Source: an uncultured Dorea sp. (lineage in GTDB: Bacteria; Bacillota; Clostridia; Lachnospirales; Lachnospiraceae). From it: a stretch of 51,921 nucleotides of DNA. Below are positions 24,148-32,884 of this stretch, piece by piece. The notes beneath the pieces were generated by a model. That model made no database searches. It was not told the origin of the DNA and saw only the letters and a program-made list of their open reading frames with translations. The DNA is taken from contig CAJUTH010000025.1 of the NCBI GenBank assembly GCA_910589275.1, forward strand, positions 1-51,921. The letters are read 5' to 3'. The position numbers and the translations under genes are program-made. Position 1 is the first letter of the stretch; every line of letters begins with the position of its first letter.

Positions 24148-24924
24148 TTATATATCTGGGTTTAATATCACATCATATCCATTTCCAAAAGAGGAATCTT
24201 CACTGATTGCAACCATCGGGTGTTTTACCTGCCGCTCTTCTCTGCCGTCTATACAGATAGAATCTATCGGTATTACCGGAATCACGCCCTTTCCCTTTCC
24301 GATCGTTTGGTAGGGAATATAACGGATCCCTTCCGGCGTCCCCTCCCCGAGAAGCCGCTCCGCAAGTTTTCTGCTGATAATACTGACTGCTTTTCCGCTG
24401 GCCTCGTCTCTTAAGCGGTTTCCTGTATCCACAATAGCCTCCGCCCTGCAGCTTTCTCCCCCAAAGCTCAGGGTTACCAGACAATGGGATTCTCCAAAAT
24501 GGAATAACAAAGACAGCATTTTCAGCGCGCCGGAGGCCAGATAATAGCTCGCCATGGCAAGGGCAAAAAACAAACTTCCGACCTGCACATACTGGTCCAG
24601 ATACGCAAAAATCCCTCCCACCAGAAAGCCGCTGATATAAAGTGTGATCAGGGCCCGCATGAATCTATCAGGGCTTTTTAAGGGGATTCCGGCTGCCAGC
24701 ATCGCCGACGGCACCAGCACATAGAACAGTATGACCTTGATAAACGTAAACGGAATCCCGACAGCCGTCACAAGACAGGTAAGAAAGGCCCCAGTCAGGG
24801 CTCCGATGCAGATCCTTCCATAAGAGGAAGAAATCCTTAATACCTTTTTTGTAACGAGGAGCAATATGTAGTCCATCAGGAAGTTCACTAAAAACAATAC
24901 GTCTATGTACAGTTCATAATACAC
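24148..24924 (-). CDS. spoIIGA: Sigma-E processing peptidase SpoIIGA
   Basis: A membrane aspartic protease that cleaves pro-sigma-E after asymmetric division. Five N-terminal membrane helices (beginning YYELYIDVLFLVNFLMDY) are followed by a cytoplasmic domain with the protease motif AIVDTGN near residue 166. The start is a GTG at 24924 giving about 258 residues; AGAGGA lies just upstream and family members start with this motif, whereas the longer frame adds unconserved residues. Directly upstream of sigE. A promoter with an extended spacer lies at 25008-25040. Confidence 0.93.
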   Translation of the reverse strand: MYYELYIDVLFLVNFLMDYILLLVTKKVLRISSSYGRICIGALTGAFLTCLVTAVGIPFTFIKVILFYVLVPSAMLAAGIPLKSPDRFMRALITLYISGFLVGGIFAYLDQYVQVGSLFFALAMASYYLASGALKMLSLLFHFGESHCLVTLSFGGESCRAEAIVDTGNRLRDEASGKAVSIISRKLAERLLGEGTPEGIRYIPYQTIGKGKGVIPVIPIDSICIDGREERQVKHPMVAISEDSSFGNGYDVILNPDI

Positions 24925-25007
24925 ATTCCGTCCTCTTTTCAATTTTCCTCCGGATACAGAAACGGCGTCAGACATCTAGACGCTGGTTCGTCATCCGGGC
25001 AAAACAT

Positions 25008-25040
25008 ATTATAGGGGATGGCCAACAAAGAATTTGTCAG
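25008..25040 (-). promoter_or_regulatory. Candidate Spo0A-activated spoIIG promoter with 21-base spacer
   Basis: CTGACA (25040 to 25035), then 21 bases, then TATAAT (25013 to 25008) on the minus strand. The classic spoIIG promoter also has good hexamers at an over-long spacing, compensated by Spo0A. Confidence 0.55.
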
Positions 25041-25066
25041 ATACTGCTGAGAAAAAATAAGATTCT

Positions 25067-25073
25067 TTCGACA
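25067..25073 (-). promoter_or_regulatory. Candidate Spo0A box
   Basis: TGTCGAA on the minus strand, the 0A-box core, 26 bases upstream of the -35 hexamer of the spoIIGA promoter. A weaker TTTGTCAGA on the other strand (25033-25041) overlaps the -35. Confidence 0.5.
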
Positions 25074-25125
25074 GGCCTCGCAATAGATTTCTCTTAAAAG
25101 AAGTAAGAGGATAAAATTCTGCTCC

Positions 25126-25160
25126 AAAAAAGGGACACCGGAAATTCCGGTGTCCCTTTA
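25126..25160 (-). terminator. Terminator of ftsZ
   Basis: GGGACACCGG (25132-25141) and CCGGTGTCCC (25147-25156) form a 10-bp stem, followed on the minus strand by TTTTTT. It separates ftsZ from spoIIGA transcription. Confidence 0.92.
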
Positions 25161-25168
25161 TGAATTGC

Positions 25169-26377
25169 TTATTTTTTGAAGAAATCTGGTATTTTAATAG
25201 ACTGTTCTTTAACTTTTGAGGTCGGCACTTTTGGAGTATCCAAAGTCGGAGCTGTTCCGCCTACGGTCCTTCTCGGAAGTGCGGCCGTCTGTCCTTTTAA
25301 CCCTGCGGCTCCGCCAAGGTCTACTCTCGGTGAATATACCGGCCTCTCATAAGAAGATGCCGGAGGAACCATCGTCTGGCGCTGTACGCCCTCTAATCTG
25401 GACTTCAGCTTAGAGGATGTGCCGCCTACGTTATGTAATCCCGTTGCAATCACAGTGATAGTAGCTTCATCTGCTTTGGAATCGTCATACATAGCGCCAA
25501 AAATAATATTCGCATCTTCACCGGCAAGATCTTGTACAAACTCTGCCGCATCCGAAGCGTCCATCAGCGTAATGTCTCCGGAAACGTTGATAATTACATG
25601 AGACGCCCCCGCAATAGTTGTTTCAAGCAGCGGACTCTCCACCGCCTGCTTTACAGCTTCAAGAGCCTTATCATCTCCGCGTCCCTGACCAATACCAATA
25701 TGGGCAATGCCCTTATCCGTCATAACAGTCTGTACATCCGCAAAGTCAAGGTTAATCAGTGAAGGAACATTAATCAAATCCGTAATACCCTGGATACCTT
25801 GCTGTAATACCTCGTCCGCCTTCTTCAATGCTTCCGGCATGGTAGTTCTTCTGTCAACCACCTCAAGCAGCTTGTCATTCGGAATAACAATCAGCGTATC
25901 CACGCTCTCCTTTAATTTCTCAATCCCGCCCAGCGCATTATTCATACGGGTCTTGGACTCAAAACGGAAAGGCTTTGTCACAACGCCTACGGTAAGAGCT
26001 CCCTGCTCTTTGGCAATACGCGCTACAACAGGCGTAGCGCCAGTTCCGGTTCCGCCTCCCATACCACAGGTGACAAATACCATGTCAGCTCCCTTAAGAG
26101 CGGCGGAAACCTCCTCCGCACTCTCCTCGGCGGCTTTCTCTCCAACCTCAGGCCTTGCTCCTGCTCCAAGCCCCTTTGTAATCTTATCCCCAATCTGCAT
26201 GAGTGTAGGCGCTTTGCAAAGCTGAAGCGCCTGTTTATCTGTATTAATAGCTATAAATTCAACACCGGCAATCTGTTCATCGATCATGCGGTTTACAGCG
26301 TTATTACCGCCTCCGCCGATACCTACAACAATTATTTTTGCCGCCGCTTCTGATTCGTTTGTCTTAATTTCCAGCAA
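25169..26377 (-). CDS. ftsZ: Cell division protein FtsZ
   Basis: Tubulin-like GTPase of the division ring, about 402 residues. The N-terminal GTP-binding core has KIIVVGIGGGGNNAVNRM, the FVTCGMGGGTGTGATP tubulin signature loop, and the catalytic T7 loop LINLDFADV. A variable linker follows, then the C-terminal peptide KIPDFFKK that binds partner proteins. The start is most likely a TTG at 26377 with GGAGGAG six bases upstream; the ATG 14 codons earlier has no comparable site. It has its own promoter and a strong terminator. Confidence 0.97.
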   Translation of the reverse strand: MLEIKTNESEAAAKIIVVGIGGGGNNAVNRMIDEQIAGVEFIAINTDKQALQLCKAPTLMQIGDKITKGLGAGARPEVGEKAAEESAEEVSAALKGADMVFVTCGMGGGTGTGATPVVARIAKEQGALTVGVVTKPFRFESKTRMNNALGGIEKLKESVDTLIVIPNDKLLEVVDRRTTMPEALKKADEVLQQGIQGITDLINVPSLINLDFADVQTVMTDKGIAHIGIGQGRGDDKALEAVKQAVESPLLETTIAGASHVIINVSGDITLMDASDAAEFVQDLAGEDANIIFGAMYDDSKADEATITVIATGLHNVGGTSSKLKSRLEGVQRQTMVPPASSYERPVYSPRVDLGGAAGLKGQTAALPRRTVGGTAPTLDTPKVPTSKVKEQSIKIPDFFKK

Positions 26378-26476
26378 GGGTTTCTCCTCCTTCGTTATCC
26401 TTATAATATAAATATACATCCCTTATCGTCTATAACTGGTAGACGCAGCATACACAGACTTTGCCATATATATACT

Positions 26477-26505
26477 ATAATATAGGCTTTTGCGCAAAAT
26501 ATCAA
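26477..26505 (-). promoter_or_regulatory. Sigma-A promoter of ftsZ
   Basis: TTGATA (26505 to 26500), a 17-base spacer and TATTAT (26482 to 26477), about 100 bases upstream of the ftsZ start and beyond the ftsQ stop. Confidence 0.7.
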
Positions 26506-26541
26506 TAGGTATTTGCCCTTTTTAGCAACCTTTTTTCTTCT

Positions 26542-27480
26542 TTAATACCCATCATCCTCAAAATAATCATCCTCGTTATAATCATCATCCGAATATTCAT
26601 CGTAATCATCTTCCGAATCATCGTCTCCGTAATAATCCTCGCTGCTATAATCGTCTCCGTAATAATCCTCTTCTGAGTAACCATCTTCTGAATCATCACT
26701 GCCGTCGCCGCCAGCAGTATCCTCTCCCTCTTCTACGGCAGGATCCTCCGGCGGATCTGCGGTAAACGCTATAACGTTGGTCTCATCCTCAAAATAACGA
26801 AGATTAAGGGTTCCGGCCCTGCCTTCTAATTTCGCCAGAATCGGCGTAATCTGCGCCATCTTCTCCGTTGTTACATTCATTCCAAGCACAACCCGGACAC
26901 TTCCAAAATACAGTTCAATCCCATCTTCTGCGCAGACAATCCGGTCCGGCTGCAAGTCATAATTCTTAACCTCCTGCGCTACGTCCAGAATCGCTTTCAG
27001 CAGTTTCTCATCTTTTATTTTCAACGGTTTATAGAGCTTTGTCTCCCCCACATCCGCTCCCTCAATACCGGGAACTCCCTCTCTTAGCTCCCTGCTCTTT
27101 AATACCACGGTCCCTGTTTTATCAAAGAACACATAGTTATCATCCTCCGTAATATAACCGATAATTGGCTTTTCCTTTACCATAATCTTAACCGTCCATG
27201 GATTTTTAAGCCCTACCTTAATAGAAGTAAGGCTTCCCGGAACCTCATATTCCTTAAAACGGTATTTTATCAGTAAATACAGCGAATTAACCGAATACTT
27301 ATCCTTCTGAACCGATTCCAGAATAACCTTATCCTCTGTATAGTCATTGCCCTTTACTTCTATTCCCTGTACATAAAACAAAAGATAAATGGACGCGGCA
27401 ATAATTGCAATTCCAAGTATTATTACAATCAGCGCGTACAGCCTATGGCTTTTTCTTCTCTTTTTCCTTCGTCTTGCCAT
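26542..27480 (-). CDS. ftsQ: Cell division protein FtsQ/DivIB with long acidic tail
   Basis: A 312-residue bitopic divisome protein. A basic cytoplasmic start (ARRRKKRRKSHR) precedes one membrane helix (about 14-36), then a POTRA domain (VQGIEVKGNDYTEDKVILES) and the DivIB beta domain (EKPIIGYITEDDNYVFFDKTG). The last 60 residues are almost only Asp, Glu, Tyr and Ser, in YYGDDYS-like repeats. The tail would lie outside the membrane and add a strong negative charge. FtsQ links FtsL and the septal synthase. Last gene of the minus-strand division cluster before ftsZ. Confidence 0.9.
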   Translation of the reverse strand: MARRRKKRRKSHRLYALIVIILGIAIIAASIYLLFYVQGIEVKGNDYTEDKVILESVQKDKYSVNSLYLLIKYRFKEYEVPGSLTSIKVGLKNPWTVKIMVKEKPIIGYITEDDNYVFFDKTGTVVLKSRELREGVPGIEGADVGETKLYKPLKIKDEKLLKAILDVAQEVKNYDLQPDRIVCAEDGIELYFGSVRVVLGMNVTTEKMAQITPILAKLEGRAGTLNLRYFEDETNVIAFTADPPEDPAVEEGEDTAGGDGSDDSEDGYSEEDYYGDDYSSEDYYGDDDSEDDYDEYSDDDYNEDDYFEDDGY

Positions 27481-27531
27481 TTATACTCCTCCTTAGCAGA
27501 TTATACTGCCTACACAGCTTCATACCCCATA

Positions 27532-28614
27532 TCATTTTACCAAAGAAGACACACTGAGTACAAGTCCCATTTCCAGAAGCAGGAATACAACCGAAGTTCC
27601 CCCGTAACTGATAAACGGCAGCGTAATTCCCGTATTTGGTATTGTATTTGTAACAACCGCTATATTTAATATCACCTGTATCATCATATGTGCCATGGCT
27701 CCCGATGCAATCAGAGCTCCGAACAAATCTGCGGCATGGGTTGCTATCACAAAAAAGCGCCAGATTAAAATCAAGAATAATATCAGTATAAATCCCGCTC
27801 CAAACAATCCTAATTCCTCGCATACAATAGAAAAAATCATATCGTTCTGCGCTTCCGGCACAAATCCAAGCTTCTGTACGCTTCCTCCCAGCCCTCTTCC
27901 AAAGAGGCCGCCGGAGCCAATTGCATATAATCCCTGCAGCGTCTGGTAGCCCTTTTCGAATTTTTCCGGATTTCTCCATATTTCAAGCCGCTCCAGCCGA
28001 TAACTCTCCAACGCCAGAAAGATTCCCATAAATCCGCAGCCAAGCAGTCCCATCCAGATAAACTGCGCATATTTCGGACTTGCCACAAAGATCAAAATGA
28101 CCCCGATTCCCAGAATAATAATTGCGGTACTTAAATTGCTGGCCCCCACCAGTCCCACAATCGGCAGAATACTGACCATTATTTTAACCATCGTCCGCAT
28201 ATTTCCCATTGTTTTCACATTCTTAGTAACCAGATACGCCAGAAACAAAATCACCGCTACTTTGGCAAACTCGGAAGGCTGAAATGAAAAAGGCCCTAAA
28301 GACAGCCATCTTTTGGACCCATTATATTCATCTCCAAACAGCATAACCGCAACGGATAAAAAAATCGCCGCCACATATCCAAGAATCGCAAACCTCCTCC
28401 AGATATGATAATCCATGCCTGCCATTACAAACATTGCCGCAACGCCAAGCAGCGTGGCAAATAACTGTTTTTTCAGATAGTAAAAAGAATCATGAAACTT
28501 CACTTCTCCGTTGTATGCACTGGTACTGTATAAAATCACAAGCCCCATTATCATAAGTAGAAACAGCGCCGTAAGAAGCGTATAATCATATTTTTTCTTT
28601 TTTGAATCCGGCAC
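27532..28614 (-). CDS. ftsW: SEDS glycan polymerase FtsW (or SpoVE)
   Basis: A 360-residue polytopic membrane glycosyltransferase that polymerises lipid II at the septum. Family blocks are GLVILYSTSAYNG near the start, GSKRWLSLGPFSFQPSEFAKVAVI in the middle, AIGSGGLFGRGLGGSVQKLG, and the C-terminal GITLPFISYGGTS. Start is a GTG with GGAGG 11 bases upstream. Its place between murD and ftsQ matches spoVE/ftsW in Firmicutes. A second SEDS gene is at 47436-48638. Which is vegetative and which sporulation-specific cannot be told. Confidence 0.93.
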   Translation of the reverse strand: MPDSKKKKYDYTLLTALFLLMIMGLVILYSTSAYNGEVKFHDSFYYLKKQLFATLLGVAAMFVMAGMDYHIWRRFAILGYVAAIFLSVAVMLFGDEYNGSKRWLSLGPFSFQPSEFAKVAVILFLAYLVTKNVKTMGNMRTMVKIMVSILPIVGLVGASNLSTAIIILGIGVILIFVASPKYAQFIWMGLLGCGFMGIFLALESYRLERLEIWRNPEKFEKGYQTLQGLYAIGSGGLFGRGLGGSVQKLGFVPEAQNDMIFSIVCEELGLFGAGFILILFLILIWRFFVIATHAADLFGALIASGAMAHMMIQVILNIAVVTNTIPNTGITLPFISYGGTSVVFLLLEMGLVLSVSSLVK

Positions 28615-28630
28615 TTTAACCGCGGCCTCC

Positions 28631-29983
28631 TTATAAGGAATTTACAATCTCTTTGAATTTATCGCCCCGTTCCTCATAATTCTTAAACATGCCCCAGCTC
28701 GCACACGCCGGCGAGAGCAGCACCGCATCTCCGGGTTTCGCCAGCTTTGCAGCCGTAAGAACTGCTTCCTCAAACGAATCAAAAAGCAGAATATCCGTAA
28801 ATCCACATTCCTTCGCTTCCTCTGCAATCTTCTCCTTTGTCTGTCCAACCAAAAGGAGCTTTTTCACCCTGCCTGCAAAGCTCTTAATCCACTCCTTATA
28901 TGAGGACTGCTTATCGTAGCCTCCGCCAATCAGATAGGTCGGACGGATCATTGCTTCAATCCCCTTGATTGCAGCGTCCGGGTTAGTACCCTTTGAGTCA
29001 TTATAGTATGCAACTCCATCTTTTTCAGTTACAAATTCAATCCTGTGCTCCACACCGGCAAATTCCCGTATAGTTCTCCGGATACTCTCCATAGGAATCC
29101 CGTAAATTGACGCCATTGCTACTGCGGCCATTACATTTTCATAATTGTGGGTCCCTAAAAGCTTCAGATCCTTTACATGACATACCACACACTCCTCCGG
29201 ATTCCGGTAGATGATACTGCCATTATCCAGATAAATACCTTTCTCTAGTTTACGCCGGCTGCTGAAATATAGAACCTGCCCGGCCAAAGTTTTTCCAAAA
29301 TCCCGCAAAATTTCATCTTCATAATTCAGCACGCAAGTATCTTCCGGCCTCTGATTCTTCGCCACATTCTTCTTTGCCTCTATGTAGGCCTCCATAGTAT
29401 GATGACGGTTCAAATGATCCGGCGTAATATTCAAAATAGCGGACACCCGCGCCCTGAAATCCACGATAGACTCCAACTGAAAACTGCTCATCTCCGCAAC
29501 AACAACCGAATCCTCCCTTGTCTCTTCTACCACATTAGTATAGGGAGTTCCAATATTTCCCACCACAAACACACTTTCCCTTGCATCTTTCATAATCTGC
29601 CCAAGAAGCGCTGTAGTCGTCGTCTTACCATTGGTTCCCGTAATAGCAAGCACGTCCCCCCTGCCAAGTTCATAGGCAAGTTCCACCTCGCCGATTACCG
29701 GAATATTTTTCTCCCTCATACGATGAACAACAGGAAGATCTGTAGGCACACCCGGACTGATAACCACCAGATCCAATTCCTCCAAAAGCTGTTCTGGAAA
29801 TTCCCCAAGCACAATCCTTGTCCTGCATCCTTCCCGCATCTTTTCACGAACCGCCTCTTCCTCCAATTTTTCATTGGAATCATAGAGCGTAACATAAGCT
29901 CCCTGTCCTTCTAAAATCCCTGCCGCGCTGGTGCCGCTGATACCGGAACCAAATACAAGGACCTTTTTTCCTGCTACCTTCAT
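28631..29983 (-). CDS. murD: UDP-N-acetylmuramoylalanine--D-glutamate ligase
   Basis: A 450-residue cytoplasmic ATP-dependent ligase adding D-Glu to UDP-MurNAc-L-Ala. The UDP-binding N-terminal domain starts KVLVFGSGISGTSAAGIL, the ATP loop is ITGTNGKTTTTALLG, and further signatures are ITPDHLNRHHTME and EHRIEFV with DSKGTNPDA. Complete. It lies between mraY and ftsW in the usual order, 15-16 bases from each neighbour. Confidence 0.97.
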   Translation of the reverse strand: MKVAGKKVLVFGSGISGTSAAGILEGQGAYVTLYDSNEKLEEEAVREKMREGCRTRIVLGEFPEQLLEELDLVVISPGVPTDLPVVHRMREKNIPVIGEVELAYELGRGDVLAITGTNGKTTTTALLGQIMKDARESVFVVGNIGTPYTNVVEETREDSVVVAEMSSFQLESIVDFRARVSAILNITPDHLNRHHTMEAYIEAKKNVAKNQRPEDTCVLNYEDEILRDFGKTLAGQVLYFSSRRKLEKGIYLDNGSIIYRNPEECVVCHVKDLKLLGTHNYENVMAAVAMASIYGIPMESIRRTIREFAGVEHRIEFVTEKDGVAYYNDSKGTNPDAAIKGIEAMIRPTYLIGGGYDKQSSYKEWIKSFAGRVKKLLLVGQTKEKIAEEAKECGFTDILLFDSFEEAVLTAAKLAKPGDAVLLSPACASWGMFKNYEERGDKFKEIVNSL

Positions 29984-29998
29984 AATTTCCTCCTAATA

Positions 29999-30955
29999 TT
30001 ACATAACCATCAGGGCAATCAGACACAATATTGTCGTTACAATAGAAAATACAGCGACAATTCTGGTTTCTGACCATCCGCACAGTTCAAAATGATGATG
30101 GATCGGCGCCATCTTAAAAAATCTCTTGCCGCCGGTTTTCTTGAAATACGTCACCTGTATCATAACAGACAGCACTTCTACCAAATAGATCAACCCTACA
30201 ATCAGGATAAATAGCGGCATCTGAAGCATATACGCCGCAGAAGCGACAAAACCTCCCAGCGCCAAAGAGCCTGTATCCCCCATAAACACACTGGCAGGAT
30301 ACACATTAAACAGCAGAAATCCCAGCAGAGCACCCACTACCGCACAGGTAACAGGTTCAATTCCGCTCTTTGTTCCAATGGCAACCACAGTAAAAAATGT
30401 TGCCACAAGAACTGTAACGCTAGACGCAAGACCATCTAATCCATCCGTAAAATTCACGCCGTTTACCGTGCCGATCACCGCAATAAACAAAAGCGGAATT
30501 GCAAACCAGCCCAAATCCAAATACTTTCCTCCAGAAAAAGGGATCAGCATCGATAACGGAATATGGGCTACCTTCACCAGATAAAATGCAAATATGGCAG
30601 TCACTATTATCTGCAGCGCCATCTTTTGTTTCGGGTACAAACCATCCGAACGCTTCATAACCACTTTTAAATAATCATCCAAGAACCCAATCAAGCCAAA
30701 TCCCAGCGTTACAAAAAGAACCGGGATAATCTGAGAATTGCTCCGGATATAAAATATAGACGTAATAACAATGCTCAGCAAAATAATCACGCCGCCCATC
30801 GTCGGAGTTCCGGCTTTCTTCAAATGTTCTTTGACCCCTTCTTCCCGTTCTGTCTGTCCCATCTTTAGTTTCCTCAGAACGGGAATAATTACCGGTCCCA
30901 TAACCGCGCTAATCGCAAATGAGATAAGAACCGGCAGAAATATTTTATAATCCAT
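29999..30955 (-). CDS. mraY: Phospho-N-acetylmuramoyl-pentapeptide transferase
   Basis: A 318-residue, ten-helix membrane enzyme making lipid I from UDP-MurNAc-pentapeptide and undecaprenyl phosphate. Signatures are the GTPTMGGVIILLS stretch, the catalytic DDYLK motif, and NFTDGLDGLASSV. The C-terminal PIHHHFE histidine cluster is also present. I start at the ATG at 30955 with GAGGTG six bases upstream, not at the ATG five codons before. Between the second PBP and murD. Confidence 0.97.
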   Translation of the reverse strand: MDYKIFLPVLISFAISAVMGPVIIPVLRKLKMGQTEREEGVKEHLKKAGTPTMGGVIILLSIVITSIFYIRSNSQIIPVLFVTLGFGLIGFLDDYLKVVMKRSDGLYPKQKMALQIIVTAIFAFYLVKVAHIPLSMLIPFSGGKYLDLGWFAIPLLFIAVIGTVNGVNFTDGLDGLASSVTVLVATFFTVVAIGTKSGIEPVTCAVVGALLGFLLFNVYPASVFMGDTGSLALGGFVASAAYMLQMPLFILIVGLIYLVEVLSVMIQVTYFKKTGGKRFFKMAPIHHHFELCGWSETRIVAVFSIVTTILCLIALMVM

Positions 30956-31015
30956 ATTACACCTCGTCATTTCTTTTGTTATTTGCCCTTAACCTACAAT
31001 AGTATACTGCATTTC

Positions 31016-32734
31016 CTATTCTTTTTCAATGCCAAGATAGGGAAGTACATTTTCAAAAATTGTTCCGATAACCGGCGCTGCAATCGTCCCTCCATAGTAC
31101 ACCCCTTTCGGGTTATATATGATACACATTCCCACAATCTGAGGGTCATCCGCCGGAGCAAATCCGATAAAAGAGGAAATATATTTATTGGCGCTTCTTG
31201 GAAGCGTCTGGGAGGTTGCCGTTTTTCCCCCGATCCGGTAACCTTCGATGGCCGCCTTATTTCCTCCTCCCTCTGCCACAACGCTCTCTAAAAGCATTCG
31301 CATGGTCGCTGACGTTTCTTCTGAGAGAGTCCTATCTCCCTTGTCATAGTCGAAGGTTTCCACCACTTCTCCATTCTTATCCAGCACACGCACTCCAAAA
31401 TGCGGCGTCACCCTCTGCCCTCCGTTTATTATAGAACTGACTGTTGCCGCCATCTGCACCGGCGTAATCTGAAAAGACTGGCCAAAGGACATGGTAGCAA
31501 GCTCCACCTGCCCGATATTTTCTTTATTGTGCATAATAGTGGATGCCTCCCCCGGAAGATCTACTCCGGTATTTCCCAGCAGGCCGAACTGCTGATAGTA
31601 CTTATAAAATGAATCCACTCCCAGCCGAAGGCCGATATTGATAAAAACCGGATTGCAGGAATTCTGGATCCCCTGTACAAAGGTCTCCGACCCATGGCCT
31701 CCGACCTTGTGGCACCGGATTTTCCTGTCCTCTACTACATAATACCCTGGGCAGCTAAAGGTATCTTCTAGAGACACTACTCCTTCTTCTAAACAAGCCG
31801 CCGCTGTTACCGTCTTAAATACAGAACCCGGCTCGTAAGTATCGTTGATGCTCCGGTTCCTCCACATCTGGTTCAAGGCATTCTGTTTTTCCTCCTCAGA
31901 CATCCCTTCCGTCCCTCCCGGCAGGGTAAAGGGGTCATTCAAATTAAATTCCGGTACATTTACCATGGCTGCCAGCTCCCCATTCTGGGGATTCATCAGG
32001 ATAATGGAAACACCGTCCGCCTGCTTTTCTTCCATAACCTTCTCAGCCATCTGCTGGGCATACATCTGAATGTTATAGTCCAGACTAAGCTGTAAAGTAT
32101 TTCCCGCCACCGGCTCAACACGATCCTCCGCAACTCCCTCTAGCTCTACGCCTCTGGCGTCCGTCGTTGTAAGTATCTTGCCGTTTTTTCCTTTTAAATA
32201 ATCTTCGTATTTCACCTCAAGTCCAATAATTCCCTGATTATCTCCTCCGGTAAAACCGAGGACGGTAGATGCAAGTTCATTATAGGGATAATATCGCTTA
32301 AAATCTTCATCTACCTTCACGCCGTCAAGCTCCAGATTCCGGATTTTATCTCCGATCTCTTTATCCACATTGGTCTTAATCCTCTCAATGGAAGACACCT
32401 TTTCCACTCTGGCGCGCACCGTATCCTCGTCCATTTCCAGAATATCAGATAAGGCGCGGATGATACCCTCCGAATCTGTAATCTGACTGTGGATAACTGA
32501 AATCGTACAGACTGTGCGGTTAGTAGCAAGCACCGTTCCCTTCGCATCCACGATCTCCCCTCTGGCGGCCTTGATATCACGCTCTCTCTCATGAAGATCC
32601 TTTGCCTTTTTCTGATAATACTCTGCGTCAAATACCATCAGATATACCAGCCTTCCGATCAAAAAAATGATAACCGCCAGCGCAAAGAAAAACACAATGC
32701 AGATTTTCTTCTTATTATATGTTTTATTTTTCAA
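31016..32734 (-). CDS. Class B penicillin-binding protein with KTA in place of KTG
   Basis: A 572-residue bitopic transpeptidase: one N-terminal membrane helix (about 11-32), dimerisation domain, then the transpeptidase domain. Active-site motifs are SVFK (Ser nucleophile), SCN, and KTAT where most class B enzymes have KTGT. No PASTA repeat is seen. It is the second of two tandem class B PBPs (150 bases after the first), corresponding to the ftsI/pbpB and spoVD pair of Bacillus. Likely septal or spore-cortex peptidoglycan cross-linking. Which role belongs to which copy is unresolved. Confidence 0.92.
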   Translation of the reverse strand: MKNKTYNKKKICIVFFFALAVIIFLIGRLVYLMVFDAEYYQKKAKDLHERERDIKAARGEIVDAKGTVLATNRTVCTISVIHSQITDSEGIIRALSDILEMDEDTVRARVEKVSSIERIKTNVDKEIGDKIRNLELDGVKVDEDFKRYYPYNELASTVLGFTGGDNQGIIGLEVKYEDYLKGKNGKILTTTDARGVELEGVAEDRVEPVAGNTLQLSLDYNIQMYAQQMAEKVMEEKQADGVSIILMNPQNGELAAMVNVPEFNLNDPFTLPGGTEGMSEEEKQNALNQMWRNRSINDTYEPGSVFKTVTAAACLEEGVVSLEDTFSCPGYYVVEDRKIRCHKVGGHGSETFVQGIQNSCNPVFINIGLRLGVDSFYKYYQQFGLLGNTGVDLPGEASTIMHNKENIGQVELATMSFGQSFQITPVQMAATVSSIINGGQRVTPHFGVRVLDKNGEVVETFDYDKGDRTLSEETSATMRMLLESVVAEGGGNKAAIEGYRIGGKTATSQTLPRSANKYISSFIGFAPADDPQIVGMCIIYNPKGVYYGGTIAAPVIGTIFENVLPYLGIEKE

Positions 32735-32884
32735 GCAAAAAACCTCACATAACGATTCCCTATAGTTTACGGCACGTCATGCAAGGTTATTCCAAATTCT
32801 TTATATTTATTTTGAAAGGCTTCAGGATGAAAAATGTACCAGTCAAATTCCCGGCCGCATTTGCAGCGTCATATGCCAGATATA

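Noticed and set aside
26555..26690. Repetitive DNA in the ftsQ 3' end considered as a CRISPR or microsatellite
   Set aside because: The repeats are in frame and encode an acidic tail; there are no spacers or cas genes.
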